The translations under genes and the position numbers were made by a program. Positions 17,644 through 26,468 of a stretch of DNA of 64,000 nucleotides are shown here, in pieces (the first letter of the stretch is position 1; each line of letters starts with the position of its first letter). The notes beneath the pieces are model-generated. The model was not told the origin of the DNA, searched no databases, and worked only from the letters and a program-made list of their open reading frames with translations. The stretch comes from Solirhodobacter olei (GTDB lineage Bacteria > Pseudomonadota > Alphaproteobacteria > Rhodobacterales > Rhodobacteraceae): NCBI RefSeq assembly GCF_004010155.1, contig NZ_RRYH01000027.1, positions 1-64,000 on the forward strand, given 5' to 3'.

Positions 17644-18531
17644 GACTCTGTTGCGCATTTCGGCTGTTAGGCGAGGTTCCCCTATCCCCGGTCAGACTTA
17701 TCATACGACCTCAGTGACAAGTATGCCGAGCGCGGTGTAGCCATTCAGGACGGCTATGCGGATCTGGAGTTGAGCGACTTGACGGTCGAACTCCCGCGCC
17801 ATGAGGCGCTGCTCCAACAGTTTCACCCAGTGCATCTTCGTTTCGACGCGGCTTCGGCGGTGATAGCCACTCCAATTTCACCGAAGCGCCCAACCGAGAT
17901 ATTTAGACGCCCGCAAGGCTTTGTTTCGTGCGAACGCCCCGGCGGTGGTTGGCTTCCGTGTTTTGCACTCTTGCGGGGTGGGATGACGGCGGCGGCGCCT
18001 CGATCCGCAATGGCATCCTGGCACTTACGCGTGTCATAGGCGCCATCTGCCGTGACGCTACTGATCTCCTGTTCGGGTGGGATCTGATCGATCAATTCCG
18101 GCAGCATGGGGGCATCGCCGATGCCACTGCTGGTGAACTCGACGGCTCGGATCTCCAGCGTTTGTTCGTCGATCCCGAGGTGGATTTTGCGCCAGACCCG
18201 CCGTTTGGGCCGCCACGCTTACGCGCATTCCACGCGCCTTCGCCCTCGACCTTGATGCCCCTCGCCGGTTTGCTCGCACCGGTGGCGCTTACCGGCTCGA
18301 TGTCGACCAGCCGATGCAGGGGCCTCTTGGAGCCGCGATACGGGATGTTAACGGCCAAGGTCTTCTGACGGCGAGACAGCGTGCTGAAGTCGGGCACCGG
18401 CGCCTGATCGCTTCATTGTAGGCACGCCAGGTCCTGGTCTTGTAGGTAGGGGGTGTGGGTCTGCTCATGCCGTCCATCTATCATGCTGGATTCACGAGAT
18501 GAATCCCCATAGGGGTTTGTGCATCAGAGCC
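17644..18531 (-). mobile_element. IS5-family insertion sequence remnant
   Basis: The left end 17644-17658 (GACTCTGTTGCGCAT) and the inverted right end 18517-18531 (GGCTCTGATGCACAA) agree at 11 of 15 positions. Between them is a minus-strand transposase with frameshifts and an internal loss. Total length 888 bp is shorter than intact elements of this family. No convincing target duplication was found. Confidence 0.75.
17701..18468 (-). pseudogene. IS5-family transposase, degraded
   Basis: Minus-strand pieces in order: MSRPTPPTYKTRTWRAYNEA (start), then directly VPDFSTLSRRQKTLAVNIPY in another frame, GIKVEGEGAWNARK, IPPEQEISSVTADGAYDTRK, AAAVIPPRKSAK, and finally YHRRSRVETKMHWVKLLEQR to the stop at 17701-17703. 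The jump from YNEA to VPDFS skips roughly 60-70 residues of the normal protein. About ten extra codons lie before GIKVEG, and several frame changes exist. It cannot make an active transposase. Confidence 0.85.
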
Positions 18532-18861
18532 AAACTCGGCCAGAAGACCGCCGAGGCGGAGGCCGCCCAGGCAGCAGCGGCGGCCCCGCCGCCTGATCCG
18601 GAGGCGGCCTACGCCGAGGCGCTTCGGCGACTGGAGGAGCTTCTGGGCCAGCCCGCCTTTGTCGACCGGGCCCACGATCACCTGGCAAGCCTAATCCGAG
18701 AGGTCAGGCTCCGACCGGGCGACATCGCTGCAGACGGCCTGGGTGCCGAGACCCGATGGGATCTCGGCACTTTGCTTTCGGCAGCGGGTCAGCGAGGCTG
18801 CCTTGCGCGTCGCTTCATCGGTGACACGCAAATGATGGCTGGGTCCGGGGCAGCGCCCCGG
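18532..18861 (+). pseudogene. C-terminal fragment of a serine-type site-specific recombinase
   Basis: The open frame carries AYAEALRRLEELLGQPAFVD, LASLIREVRLRPGD, ETRWDLGTLLSAAGQ and a final QMMAGSG. This resembles the coiled-coil tail of large serine recombinases (..ALRGLVERVVLTP...GDLA.ILA...VAG). The catalytic part is missing, cut at the IS5 end. It is a possible relic of the element that brought in the accessory stretch. Confidence 0.4.
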
Positions 18862-18913
18862 CGCTTGACCCGTTCCGTGCCCATCGGCAAGCTCGGGCGA
18901 AACGGAGGTCCCG

Positions 18914-19384
18914 ATGCACGGCCATTGCACCTGCGGCGCGGTCCGCTACCGGCTGACGGACCGGCCGCTCTTCACCCATTGCTGCCATTGCACCTGGTGT
19001 CAGCGCGAGACCGGCTCTGCCTTCGCGCTGAACGCGATGATCGAGACGGACAGGGTGGACCTGCTCGCCGGCGCGCCGGAGGAGATCGTCACCCCCTCGG
19101 CCAGCGGCAAGGGCCAGATCATCCTGCGCTGCCCGTCCTGCCATGTCGCGCTCTGGAGCCATTATGCCGGCTCCGGGCGCAGGATCGCCTTTGTCCGCGT
19201 CGGCACGCTGGAGGATCCGGCGGCCTGTCCGCCGGATGTGCATATCTTCACCGCGACCCGACTGCCTTGGGTGCAGATCCCGGCGGGCGCGCGGGTCTAC
19301 GAGGCGTTCTATCGCCGCTCGGAGATCTGGCCGCCGGAAAGCCTCGCCCGGCGCGCCGCGCTGATGGCGGACGGGCCGGGCTGA
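18914..19384 (+). CDS. GFA/CENP-V family zinc protein, second copy
   Basis: 156 residues, GHCTCGAVRYRL, HCCHCTWCQRETGSAF and LRCPSCHVALWSHY giving the zinc-cysteine pattern of the GFA domain. ACGGAGG lies 6-8 nt before the ATG. It is convergent with asd, with 12 nt between the stops. Substrate unknown. It is only a distant paralogue of 11127-11540, so the pair is not a recent duplication. Confidence 0.85.
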   Translation: MHGHCTCGAVRYRLTDRPLFTHCCHCTWCQRETGSAFALNAMIETDRVDLLAGAPEEIVTPSASGKGQIILRCPSCHVALWSHYAGSGRRIAFVRVGTLEDPAACPPDVHIFTATRLPWVQIPAGARVYEAFYRRSEIWPPESLARRAALMADGPG

Positions 19385-19396
19385 GGGGGGCGGGGC

Positions 19397-20461
19397 TCAG
19401 GTCCGGAGCGCCTCGGCGATCTGCACCGCGTTCAGCGCCGCGCCCTTCAGAAGCTGGTCGCCCGCGATGAAAAGCGCGAGCGTGCGGCCCGAGGGATCGG
19501 AGATATCCGTGCGCAGGCGCCCGACGAGCACCTCTTCCGCCCCAGTCGCCTCGGAGGGCATGGGGAAGAGGTTGGCGTCGCGGTCGTCGACCAGCCGAAC
19601 GCCCGGCGCGGCGGACAGAAGCGCGCGAGCGTGCTCCACCTCGACCGGGCTGTCGAACTCCACCGAGGCGGCGATGGCATGGGCGCGCAGGATCGGCACG
19701 CGGATGCAGGTGATGCCGATCGGCAGCGCGGGGGCATCGAAGATGCGGCGGGTCTCGGCCACGACCTTCTCCTCCTCGCCGTTATAGCCGGTCTCGGGGT
19801 TCACCGCGGCGTTGTGGCTGAAGATGTTGAAGGCATAGGGATGGGGCAGCACCTTCGGCGCATAGGCCTCGCCCGCGAGCGCGGCGGCGGTCGAGGCGCG
19901 CAGCTCCTCCATCGCCGCGGCCCCGGCGCCGGAAGCGGCCTGGTAGGTCGCGGCCTGGATCCGGCGGATCGGATGGGCGCGGTTCAGCGCGGCAAGCGCC
20001 ACCGTCAGGATCGCGGCAACGCAGTTCGGGTTGGCGATCACGCCGCGATGGGCGCCGAGCGCTGCGCCGTTGACCTCGGGCACGACCAGCGGCACCTCCG
20101 GATCCATCCGGAAGGCCGAGGAATTGTCGATCACGATGGCCCCGGCGCTGACTGCCTCGGGCGCGTATTGGCGCGAGATCGTAGCCCCGGCGGAGAACAG
20201 CGCCACGTCGATCCCGTCGAAGCTGTAGGGGCCGAGGGGCTTCACCTCCACCTCGCCGCCGCGGAACGGCAGGCGGCGCCCGGCAGAGCGGGGCGAGGCG
20301 AGCAGGCGCAGCTCGCCCACCGGGAAGCCGCGGTCTTCCAGACAGCGGATCAGCTCGATGCCGACGGCACCGGTGGCGCCGACGATGGCGACGGAAAGCG
20401 GACCCATCGGCAGGCGGGCGCCGGCGATGGGGCGGTCGATCAGGTGAAGCGTGTCGTGCAT
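19397..20461 (-). CDS. asd: Aspartate-semialdehyde dehydrogenase
   Basis: 354 residues. NADP-binding SVAIVGATGAVGIELIRCLEDR, active-site cysteine in VIANPNCVAAIL, YQAASGAG, and ITCIRVPILRAHA near residue 250 with the conserved Arg and His. It reduces aspartyl phosphate to aspartate semialdehyde, the branch to diaminopimelate/lysine, threonine and methionine. DAP is the substrate of MurE in this window. From ATG 20461 the protein has an 18-residue extension before MGPLSVAIVG. This start is preferred because AGAGAG lies a few bases upstream, whereas Met19 has no ribosome site. Its leader is unusual (see 20466-20630). Confidence 0.93.
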   Translation of the reverse strand: MHDTLHLIDRPIAGARLPMGPLSVAIVGATGAVGIELIRCLEDRGFPVGELRLLASPRSAGRRLPFRGGEVEVKPLGPYSFDGIDVALFSAGATISRQYAPEAVSAGAIVIDNSSAFRMDPEVPLVVPEVNGAALGAHRGVIANPNCVAAILTVALAALNRAHPIRRIQAATYQAASGAGAAAMEELRASTAAALAGEAYAPKVLPHPYAFNIFSHNAAVNPETGYNGEEEKVVAETRRIFDAPALPIGITCIRVPILRAHAIAASVEFDSPVEVEHARALLSAAPGVRLVDDRDANLFPMPSEATGAEEVLVGRLRTDISDPSGRTLALFIAGDQLLKGAALNAVQIAEALRT

Positions 20462-20465
20462 GGTT

Positions 20466-20492
20466 GCTCTCTCTTGGGTTGGGCGAGAGAGC
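20466..20492 (-). promoter_or_regulatory. Hairpin masking the asd ribosome binding site
   Basis: On the minus strand GCTCTCTC pairs perfectly with GAGAGAGC across an 11-nt loop. The 3' arm contains the purine-rich ribosome site and ends 4 nt before the asd ATG. If formed, it would hide the site. Confidence 0.65.
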
Positions 20493-20510
20493 GGGCACCT
20501 GGCGCGTGGC

Positions 20511-20533
20511 GGCCCCTCCCTCCCGGGGGGGCC
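20511..20533 (-). promoter_or_regulatory. GC-rich hairpin in the asd leader
   Basis: GGCCCC pairs with GGGGCC around a C/G-rich centre that could pair further. It follows the leader peptide stop by about 22 nt. No T-run follows, so it is more likely part of a switching structure than a plain terminator. Confidence 0.5.
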
Positions 20534-20555
20534 TTCTGGTGCTATGCCGTGACCG

Positions 20556-20630
20556 TCACCGCATGCAAGCCAGGGCCCCCGCCGGAGCGGTGGTCTTGGT
20601 CGTGCATTTTTTCGTTACGGTCAGGGTCAT
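20556..20630 (-). CDS. Thr/Lys-rich leader peptide of asd (candidate attenuator)
   Basis: 24 codons on the minus strand beginning MTLTVTKKCTTKTT. Seven Thr and three Lys fall in the first 14 positions and one Met at 23, and it ends at TGA 20556-20558. These are end products of the Asd pathway. Bases 20617-20623 (TGACCGT on the minus strand, inside the peptide frame) are complementary to 20550-20556 (ACGGTCA), so a stalled ribosome could change the fold. No strong Shine-Dalgarno is visible before its ATG, which is the main weakness. Confidence 0.55.
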   Translation of the reverse strand: MTLTVTKKCTTKTTAPAGALACMR

Positions 20631-20869
20631 GCGGGCGGCGTAGCGGCGGCGGGGCGCGGCGTCAACGGAAATTGTGCGGCCCGCCGGGGCATGCGGCAGA
20701 AGGGCCACGCGGGGCGGCGGGTAACACCCGGCGGCGTCCCGCGCGGGGGGCCGCGTACCCGGCGGGGTGGCAAGCGAGGGCGCGCCTCACCCCTAGCGTT
20801 GCGGGGCTGTCTCGGCTAGACTGCCGCCCGAGACCCGGAAAACCGGGCGAGCAGAGGCAGAGCGGTCAG

Positions 20870-22033
20870 ATGACAGAGATGGTCTATGGCACCGTCCGCG
20901 TGAAGGCGGGCGACCCGGTGCTTCCCCGCTGGTGGCGTACGGTCGACAAATGGACCGTGGCCTGCGTGCTTCTGCTGTTCGGGCTGGGGCTGCTTCTCGG
21001 CCTCGCCGCCTCGGTGCCGCTGGCCACGCGGAACGGCTTCCCGCCCTTCCATTATGTCGAGCGCCAGGCCGTCTTCGGCCTCGTCGGCATGGTGGCGATG
21101 TTCTTCTGCTCGCTTCTGACGCCGGATCAGGTGCGCCGCTTCGGCGTCCTCGGCTTCCTCTTCGCCTTCGTGGCGCTCGCATTCCTGCCGGTCTTCGGGT
21201 CGGATTTCGGCAAGGGCGCGGTGCGCTGGTATTCGCTGGGCTTCGCCTCCGTCCAGCCCTCGGAATTCGTCAAGCCCGCCTATGTCATCCTCTGCGCCTG
21301 GCTGATGGCCGCGAGCCAGGAGATCAACGGACCGCCGGGCAAGACCGCCTCGTTCGCGGTCACCGTGGTCGTCGTGGGTTTCCTTGCGATGGAGCCGGAT
21401 TTCGGCCAGTCGGCGCTGGTGATCTTCGCCTGGGGTGTGATGTATTTCGTCGCCGGGGCGCCGACCCTGATCCTGGTCGGCGTGGCCGGCCTCGTCAGCG
21501 GCGGCGGCGTGATCGCCTATGACTATTCCACCCACTTCGCGAAGCGGATCGACAGCTTCATGTCGGCCGACCTCAACCCGCGCACGCAGGTCGGCTACGC
21601 GATCAACGCGATCCAGGAGGGTGGCTTCTGGGGCGTCGGCGTCGGCCAGGGCCAGGTGAAATGGCAGCTGCCCGACGCGCATACCGATTTCATCATCGCG
21701 GTCGCCGCGGAGGAATACGGCACGCTGATGGTGCTCTTCGTGCTGTCGCTCTACACCACGATCGTGGTGCGCTCGCTGACGCGGCTGATGCGCGAGCGCG
21801 ATCCCTTCACCCGGATCGCCGGAACGGGGCTTGCCTGCATCTTCGGGGTGCAGGCGCTGGTCAACGTCTCCGTCGCGGTGCGGCTCATGCCCGCCAAGGG
21901 GATGACGCTGCCCTTCATCAGCTACGGGGGCTCCTCGATCATCGCCGCGGGGATCACCATGGGGATGCTGCTGGCGCTGACCCGGACCCGGCCGCAGGGC
22001 GACCTGGGCCAGGTTTTCAAGCGGGGCCGGTGA
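20870..22033 (+). CDS. ftsW: FtsW, septal peptidoglycan glycosyltransferase (SEDS)
   Basis: 387 residues with about ten transmembrane helices. SEDS signatures: QAVFGLVGM near the N-terminus, [49 protein letters not shown] and [18 protein letters not shown]. It polymerises lipid II at the septum with FtsI. Start ATG 20870. ATG 20879 is a close alternative and neither has a strong ribosome site. Its 3' end overlaps murG by one base. It is the first gene of the second dcw block. Confidence 0.96.
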   Translation: MTEMVYGTVRVKAGDPVLPRWWRTVDKWTVACVLLLFGLGLLLGLAASVPLATRNGFPPFHYVERQAVFGLVGMVAMFFCSLLTPDQVRRFGVLGFLFAFVALAFLPVFGSDFGKGAVRWYSLGFASVQPSEFVKPAYVILCAWLMAASQEINGPPGKTASFAVTVVVVGFLAMEPDFGQSALVIFAWGVMYFVAGAPTLILVGVAGLVSGGGVIAYDYSTHFAKRIDSFMSADLNPRTQVGYAINAIQEGGFWGVGVGQGQVKWQLPDAHTDFIIAVAAEEYGTLMVLFVLSLYTTIVVRSLTRLMRERDPFTRIAGTGLACIFGVQALVNVSVAVRLMPAKGMTLPFISYGGSSIIAAGITMGMLLALTRTRPQGDLGQVFKRGR

Positions 22034-23151
22034 TGGCACGCGAAACGGCCCGGGCCCCGCTGCTGCTGATCGCGGCCGGCGGCACCGGCGGGCATATGTT
22101 CCCGGCCCAGGCGCTGGCCGAGGCGATGGTGCGCAAGGGCTGGCGCGTGAAGCTGTCGACCGATGCCCGCGGCGCGCGCTATGCCGGGGGCTTTCCGCAT
22201 GTGGTGGAGGTGGCCGAGGTGGCTTCCGCCACCTTCGCGCGCGGCGGCGCACTGGCCCGCGCCATGGTGCCGGTTCGGATCGGGGCGGGGGTTCTGGCCG
22301 CGCTCTTGGGCTTCTGGCGGGACCGGCCGGCGGTGGTGGTGGGCTTCGGCGGCTATCCGACGATCCCGGCGCTGACAGCTGCGACGATCCTGAAGCTGCC
22401 GCGGATGATCCATGAGCAGAACGGCGTCCTCGGCCGGGTCAACACCCGTTTCGCGCCGCGCGTCGACGCGGTCGCCTGCGGCACCTGGCCCACCCGCCTG
22501 CCCGACGGGGTGCGCGCCGAGCATACCGGCAACCCGGTGCGCGCCGCGGTGCTGGAGCGGGCGGGATCGGCCTACATTGCCCCGGGCGACTACCCGATGA
22601 GCCTTCTGGTCTTCGGCGGCAGCCAGGGCGCGCGGGTACTTTCCGACGTGGTGCCCGCCGCCGTCGCGACCCTGCCGGACGCGCTTCGCCGCAACATCCG
22701 CGTGGCCCAGCAGGCACGCGAGGAGGATATCGCCCGGGTGACCCAGGCCTACGCCGAGGCGGGCGTGCGCGCCGAGGTGGCGAGCTTCTTTTCCGACATT
22801 CCCCGCAGGCTTTCGGAGGCGCAGCTGGTGATCTCGCGCTCCGGCGCCTCCTCTGTCGCCGATATCTCGGTGATCGGGCGGCCGTCGATCCTCGTCCCCT
22901 TCGCCGCCGCCACCGGAGACCACCAGACCGCCAATGCCCGCGGCCTTGCCGAGGCCGGCGCGGCAATCCTGATCCCGGAATCGAGGCTTGACGCCGCCAG
23001 CCTTTCGGACCAGATCGCCACGATCCTCGGAAGCCCCGACGGCGCCCAGCAGATGGCCGCCAACGCGCTCGCGCAGGGCCTCCCGGATGCAACAGACAGG
23101 CTCGTCAGAATGGTCGAGCAGATCGCGAAGAAAGACGCTGTAGACTTATGA
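22033..23151 (+). CDS. murG: MurG, lipid II synthase (GlcNAc transferase)
   Basis: 372 residues. N-terminal [17 protein letters not shown], then [14 protein letters not shown] and the C-terminal UDP-GlcNAc site [25 protein letters not shown]. It adds GlcNAc to lipid I at the inner membrane face. The ATG overlaps the ftsW stop and its 3' end overlaps murC by four bases. Confidence 0.97.
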   Translation: MARETARAPLLLIAAGGTGGHMFPAQALAEAMVRKGWRVKLSTDARGARYAGGFPHVVEVAEVASATFARGGALARAMVPVRIGAGVLAALLGFWRDRPAVVVGFGGYPTIPALTAATILKLPRMIHEQNGVLGRVNTRFAPRVDAVACGTWPTRLPDGVRAEHTGNPVRAAVLERAGSAYIAPGDYPMSLLVFGGSQGARVLSDVVPAAVATLPDALRRNIRVAQQAREEDIARVTQAYAEAGVRAEVASFFSDIPRRLSEAQLVISRSGASSVADISVIGRPSILVPFAAATGDHQTANARGLAEAGAAILIPESRLDAASLSDQIATILGSPDGAQQMAANALAQGLPDATDRLVRMVEQIAKKDAVDL

Positions 23152-24587
23152 ATGCAAGTGCCGCCACCAAGCTGCCCGGCGAACTCGGTCCGATCCATTT
23201 CGTAGGGATCGGCGGGATCGGCATGTCGGGTATCGCCGAGGTGCTGATGACGCTCGGCTATGCCGTGCAGGGCTCGGACGCGAAGGCCTCCAGGATCACC
23301 GAGCGGCTGCAGTCGCTGGGCGCGACGGTCTTCGAGGGTCAGCGGGCCGACAACATCGGCGAGGCGGCCGTTGTCGTCATCTCCTCCGCCATCAAGCGCG
23401 GCAACCCGGAGCTGGAGGAGGCGCGCCGCCGCCAGCTTCCCGTCGTCCGCCGGGCCGAGATGCTGGCGGAACTGATGCGGCTGAAGTCGAACATCGCCAT
23501 CGCGGGCACCCACGGCAAGACCACGACCACGACGATGGTGGCGACGCTTCTGGACAAGGGCGGCTTCGATCCGACCGTGATCAACGGCGGGATCATCCAT
23601 GCCTATGGCTCGAACGTCCGGGCGGGTGCGGGCGAATGGATGGTGGTGGAGGCCGACGAGAGCGACGGCTCCTTCAACCGCCTGCCGGCGACGATCGCGG
23701 TCGTCACCAACATCGACCCGGAGCATATGGAGCACTGGGGCGATTTCGACCGGCTGCGCCAGGGGTTCACCGATTTCGTCTCCAACATCCCGTTCTACGG
23801 GCTGGCGGTCTGCTGCACCGACCATCCGGAGGTGCAGGCGCTGGTCGGCCGGGTGACCGACCGCCGCATCGCCACCTTCGGCTTCAACGCCCAGGCCGAC
23901 GTGCGCGGGATCAACCTGCGCTTCGAGGGCGGCTCGGCCCATTTCGACGTGGTGCTGAGCGGCGAGACCGACGACGAGGGTACCCCTTCGATGATCGAGG
24001 GCTGCACCCTGCCGATGCCGGGGACGCACAACGTCTCGAACGCGCTTGGCGCGATCGCGGTGGCCCGCCACCTCGGCATGAAGAAGGAGGAGATCCGCGC
24101 GGCGCTGGCCGGTTTCGCCGGGGTCAACCGCCGCTTCACCAAGGTGGGCGAGGTCGATGGCGTCACCATCATCGACGACTACGGCCACCACCCGGTGGAG
24201 ATCGCCGCCGTGCTGAAGGCGGCGCGCCAGGCCGTTTCCGACCGGCCCGGCGCCCGCGTGATCGCGGTCCACCAGCCGCACCGTTTCACGCGGCTGCATT
24301 CGCTCTTCGAGGACTTCTGCACCTGCTTCAACGAGGCCGATGTCGTCGCCATCGCCGAGGTCTATCCCGCCGGCGAGGATCCGATCCCGGGTGCCACGCG
24401 CGATGACCTCGTCGCCGGCCTGATCGCGCATGGCCATCGCCATGCCCGCGCCATCCTCGACGAGGACGACCTCGTGCGGCTCGTGCGCGAGCAGGCCCGC
24501 CCGGGGGATATCGTCGTCTGCCTCGGCGCGGGGACGATATCGACCTGGGCCAATGCCCTTCCGGCCCGGCTCAAGGCTGGGGGCTGA
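23148..24587 (+). CDS. murC: MurC, UDP-MurNAc:L-alanine ligase
   Basis: 479 residues. [17 protein letters not shown] at the N-terminus, P-loop [26 protein letters not shown], and [13 protein letters not shown] in the C-terminal domain. It adds the first stem amino acid to UDP-MurNAc. The ATG overlaps the murG stop (ATGA type). Confidence 0.97.
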   Translation: MNASAATKLPGELGPIHFVGIGGIGMSGIAEVLMTLGYAVQGSDAKASRITERLQSLGATVFEGQRADNIGEAAVVVISSAIKRGNPELEEARRRQLPVVRRAEMLAELMRLKSNIAIAGTHGKTTTTTMVATLLDKGGFDPTVINGGIIHAYGSNVRAGAGEWMVVEADESDGSFNRLPATIAVVTNIDPEHMEHWGDFDRLRQGFTDFVSNIPFYGLAVCCTDHPEVQALVGRVTDRRIATFGFNAQADVRGINLRFEGGSAHFDVVLSGETDDEGTPSMIEGCTLPMPGTHNVSNALGAIAVARHLGMKKEEIRAALAGFAGVNRRFTKVGEVDGVTIIDDYGHHPVEIAAVLKAARQAVSDRPGARVIAVHQPHRFTRLHSLFEDFCTCFNEADVVAIAEVYPAGEDPIPGATRDDLVAGLIAHGHRHARAILDEDDLVRLVREQARPGDIVVCLGAGTISTWANALPARLKAGG

Positions 24588-24588
24588 G

Positions 24589-24852
24589 ATGCTGCTGGCG
24601 CTCGCCTGTATCCTCTGGGTCTTCGCCGCGACCGGCATCGCCATGCTGCCGATGCGACGCCAGATGCTGCCGGGCTTCGGGCTGCTGATTGCCGCGCCCG
24701 TGATCATCGTCTGGATCGGGGCGGCGCATGGCCCCTGGATCGCCGCGCTCGCCGCGCTGACCTTCTTGTCGGTGTTCCGGCGCCCTCTCGTTTACCTGAG
24801 CCGGCGGGCGCTGGGGCTGCCGTCGAAACGGCCCGACCGGGAGGGGCGCTGA
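24589..24852 (+). CDS. DUF2484 small membrane protein, first copy
   Basis: 87 residues, two to three hydrophobic segments (about 2-20, 26-43, 47-60) and a basic tail. ATG overlaps the murC end region by one base spacing, and the stop overlaps the next gene. MLLALACILWVFAATGIAML and RRPLVYLSRRAL are also recognisable in the following gene, so the two are paralogues. DUF2484 is typical of Rhodobacterales at this place. Function unknown. Confidence 0.75.
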   Translation: MLLALACILWVFAATGIAMLPMRRQMLPGFGLLIAAPVIIVWIGAAHGPWIAALAALTFLSVFRRPLVYLSRRALGLPSKRPDREGR

Positions 24853-25112
24853 TGCTGTCGATCACGCTGGCCTGCCTCTGGGTGCTGATCGCCACCGCGA
24901 TCGCCCTGACGCGCGGCCGCTACCACTGGCCCGCCGCCTATGCGCTGATCGCATCGGGGATCCCGATCGTGGGCTATGTCACCTTCCAGGACGGTCCCGT
25001 GCTGGGGATGATCGTGCTTGGCTGCGGCGCCTCCATGCTGCGCTGGCCGGTGCGCTTTGCCACGCGCTGGCTGGTGCGGCGGATGCGCGGCCGGCCGGGC
25101 GGGGCGGAATGA
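24852..25112 (+). CDS. DUF2484-like small membrane protein, second copy
   Basis: 86 residues. [20 protein letters not shown] and [18 protein letters not shown] align with the preceding protein along its length, though identity is modest. Three predicted hydrophobic segments and an Arg-rich cytoplasmic tail. Start and stop overlap both neighbours, so it is translated as part of the murC-murB run. Confidence 0.65.
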   Translation: MLSITLACLWVLIATAIALTRGRYHWPAAYALIASGIPIVGYVTFQDGPVLGMIVLGCGASMLRWPVRFATRWLVRRMRGRPGGAE

Positions 25113-25492
25113 TCCCGGCTGCCGCCGCTGCAGCCACGAACCTTGCCGTGGGGGCTGCGGGGGGCGCTGCCGGGAGCCCGAGCATTCTCGACGCGCTGCG
25201 CGCCGTGCCGCCCGACGGCATCGCGCTCGCCGCGGGGCTGAGCTTCGCGGGCTTCCTGCTCTTCGGCCGCTGCGGCTGGAGAACCTCGGCGCTGGTCGTG
25301 GCCTGCGTGCTTGCCATGGGGCTGGCCTTCTGGGGCGGGATCGCCGTGCTTTCCGTCGATGCCGCCGGGCGCGCCTCGGCCAAGGTGGTGGCGGGGCTGC
25401 AGCTTTGCTACCTGATCGTCGGGGGCCTGGGCTGGCTGATCGGCCGGCGCTGGCGCGCCCGGTCGGGGGCCGGAGCGGGGAAGCTGGAATGA
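25109..25492 (+). CDS. Small membrane protein of unknown function
   Basis: 127 residues. An Ala/Gly-rich N-terminus precedes three hydrophobic segments (about 37-55, 60-80, 90-110) and a basic tail. It overlaps the second DUF2484-like gene by four bases and murB by four. I do not recognise a family. Its fixed place in the coupled run argues that it is expressed. Confidence 0.6.
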   Translation: MIPAAAAAATNLAVGAAGGAAGSPSILDALRAVPPDGIALAAGLSFAGFLLFGRCGWRTSALVVACVLAMGLAFWGGIAVLSVDAAGRASAKVVAGLQLCYLIVGGLGWLIGRRWRARSGAGAGKLE

Positions 25493-26418
25493 CCGGCCTT
25501 CCCACGCCGCGCGGAACCCTCACGCCGAACCGGGCGCTGGCCGATCTCACCTGGCTTCGGGTCGGCGGCCCGGCGGACTGGCTGTTCCAGCCGGCGGATG
25601 CAGAGGATCTGGCGGACTTCCTGAAGGCGCTCGACTCCGCGGTTCCGGTCTTTCCGATGGGCGTCGGGTCCAACCTCATCGTGCGGGACGGCGGGCTGCA
25701 CGCACTCGTGATCCGCCTCGGGCGCGGCTTCAACGCGATCAGGGCAGGGGACGGGACGGTCACCGCCGGGGCCGCCGCGCTCGACGCGCATGTCGCGCGC
25801 CGCGCGGCGGAGGCGGGGCTGGACCTCACCTTCCTGCGCACCATCCCCGGCGCCATCGGCGGGGCGGTGCGGATGAACGCGGGCTGCTACGGCTCCTATG
25901 TCGCCGACCATTTCACCGGCGCGACCGCGATCACCCGCGCGGGCGAGATCGTGGAGCTTTCGCCCGCCGATCTCGGCTTCGCCTACCGCCATTCCGAACT
26001 GCCGCCCGACTGGACGGTGATCGAGGCCCGCTTCGCCCCGCCCGGCGGGGAGCCGGAGGCGCTGGCCGCGAAGATGGAGGAGCAGATCGCCCGCCGCGAC
26101 GCCTCCCAGCCCACCAGGGACCGCTCAGCCGGGTCCACTTTCCGCAACCCGGCGGGGTTTTCCTCGACCGGCCGGGCCGACGACACGCATGAGCTGAAGG
26201 CCTGGGCGCTGATCGACAGGGCCGGTCTCAGGGGCGCGCGGAGGGGCGGGGCGCAGATGTCCGAAAAGCACCCCAACTTCCTGATCAATACGGGAAATGC
26301 GAGTGCCGCCGATCTTGAAGGATTGGGCGAGGAAGTCCGAAAAAGGGTTTTCCAAGACTCCGGGCTGCTGCTAGAGTGGGAAATCATGAGGGTCGGCGAA
26401 CCGGCCCCGGACAACTAG
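25489..26418 (+). CDS. murB: MurB, UDP-N-acetylenolpyruvoylglucosamine reductase
   Basis: 309 residues. FAD-binding [15 protein letters not shown] and [14 protein letters not shown], then [26 protein letters not shown] carries the catalytic Ser, with the C-terminal Glu in LLEWEI. It reduces the enolpyruvyl group to give UDP-MurNAc. Start overlaps the preceding membrane gene. Confidence 0.96.
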   Translation: MTGLPTPRGTLTPNRALADLTWLRVGGPADWLFQPADAEDLADFLKALDSAVPVFPMGVGSNLIVRDGGLHALVIRLGRGFNAIRAGDGTVTAGAAALDAHVARRAAEAGLDLTFLRTIPGAIGGAVRMNAGCYGSYVADHFTGATAITRAGEIVELSPADLGFAYRHSELPPDWTVIEARFAPPGGEPEALAAKMEEQIARRDASQPTRDRSAGSTFRNPAGFSSTGRADDTHELKAWALIDRAGLRGARRGGAQMSEKHPNFLINTGNASAADLEGLGEEVRKRVFQDSGLLLEWEIMRVGEPAPDN

Positions 26419-26468
26419 AGCGGGCAGGGCGGCCGAGAGCGCCGTCACATGACCCGTCAGAGGCAGTT

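Noticed and set aside
19631-20869. Long plus-strand open frame in front of ftsW, opposite asd
   Set aside because: It is the antisense of asd and its leader, simply open into ftsW. FtsW homology begins only at 20870.
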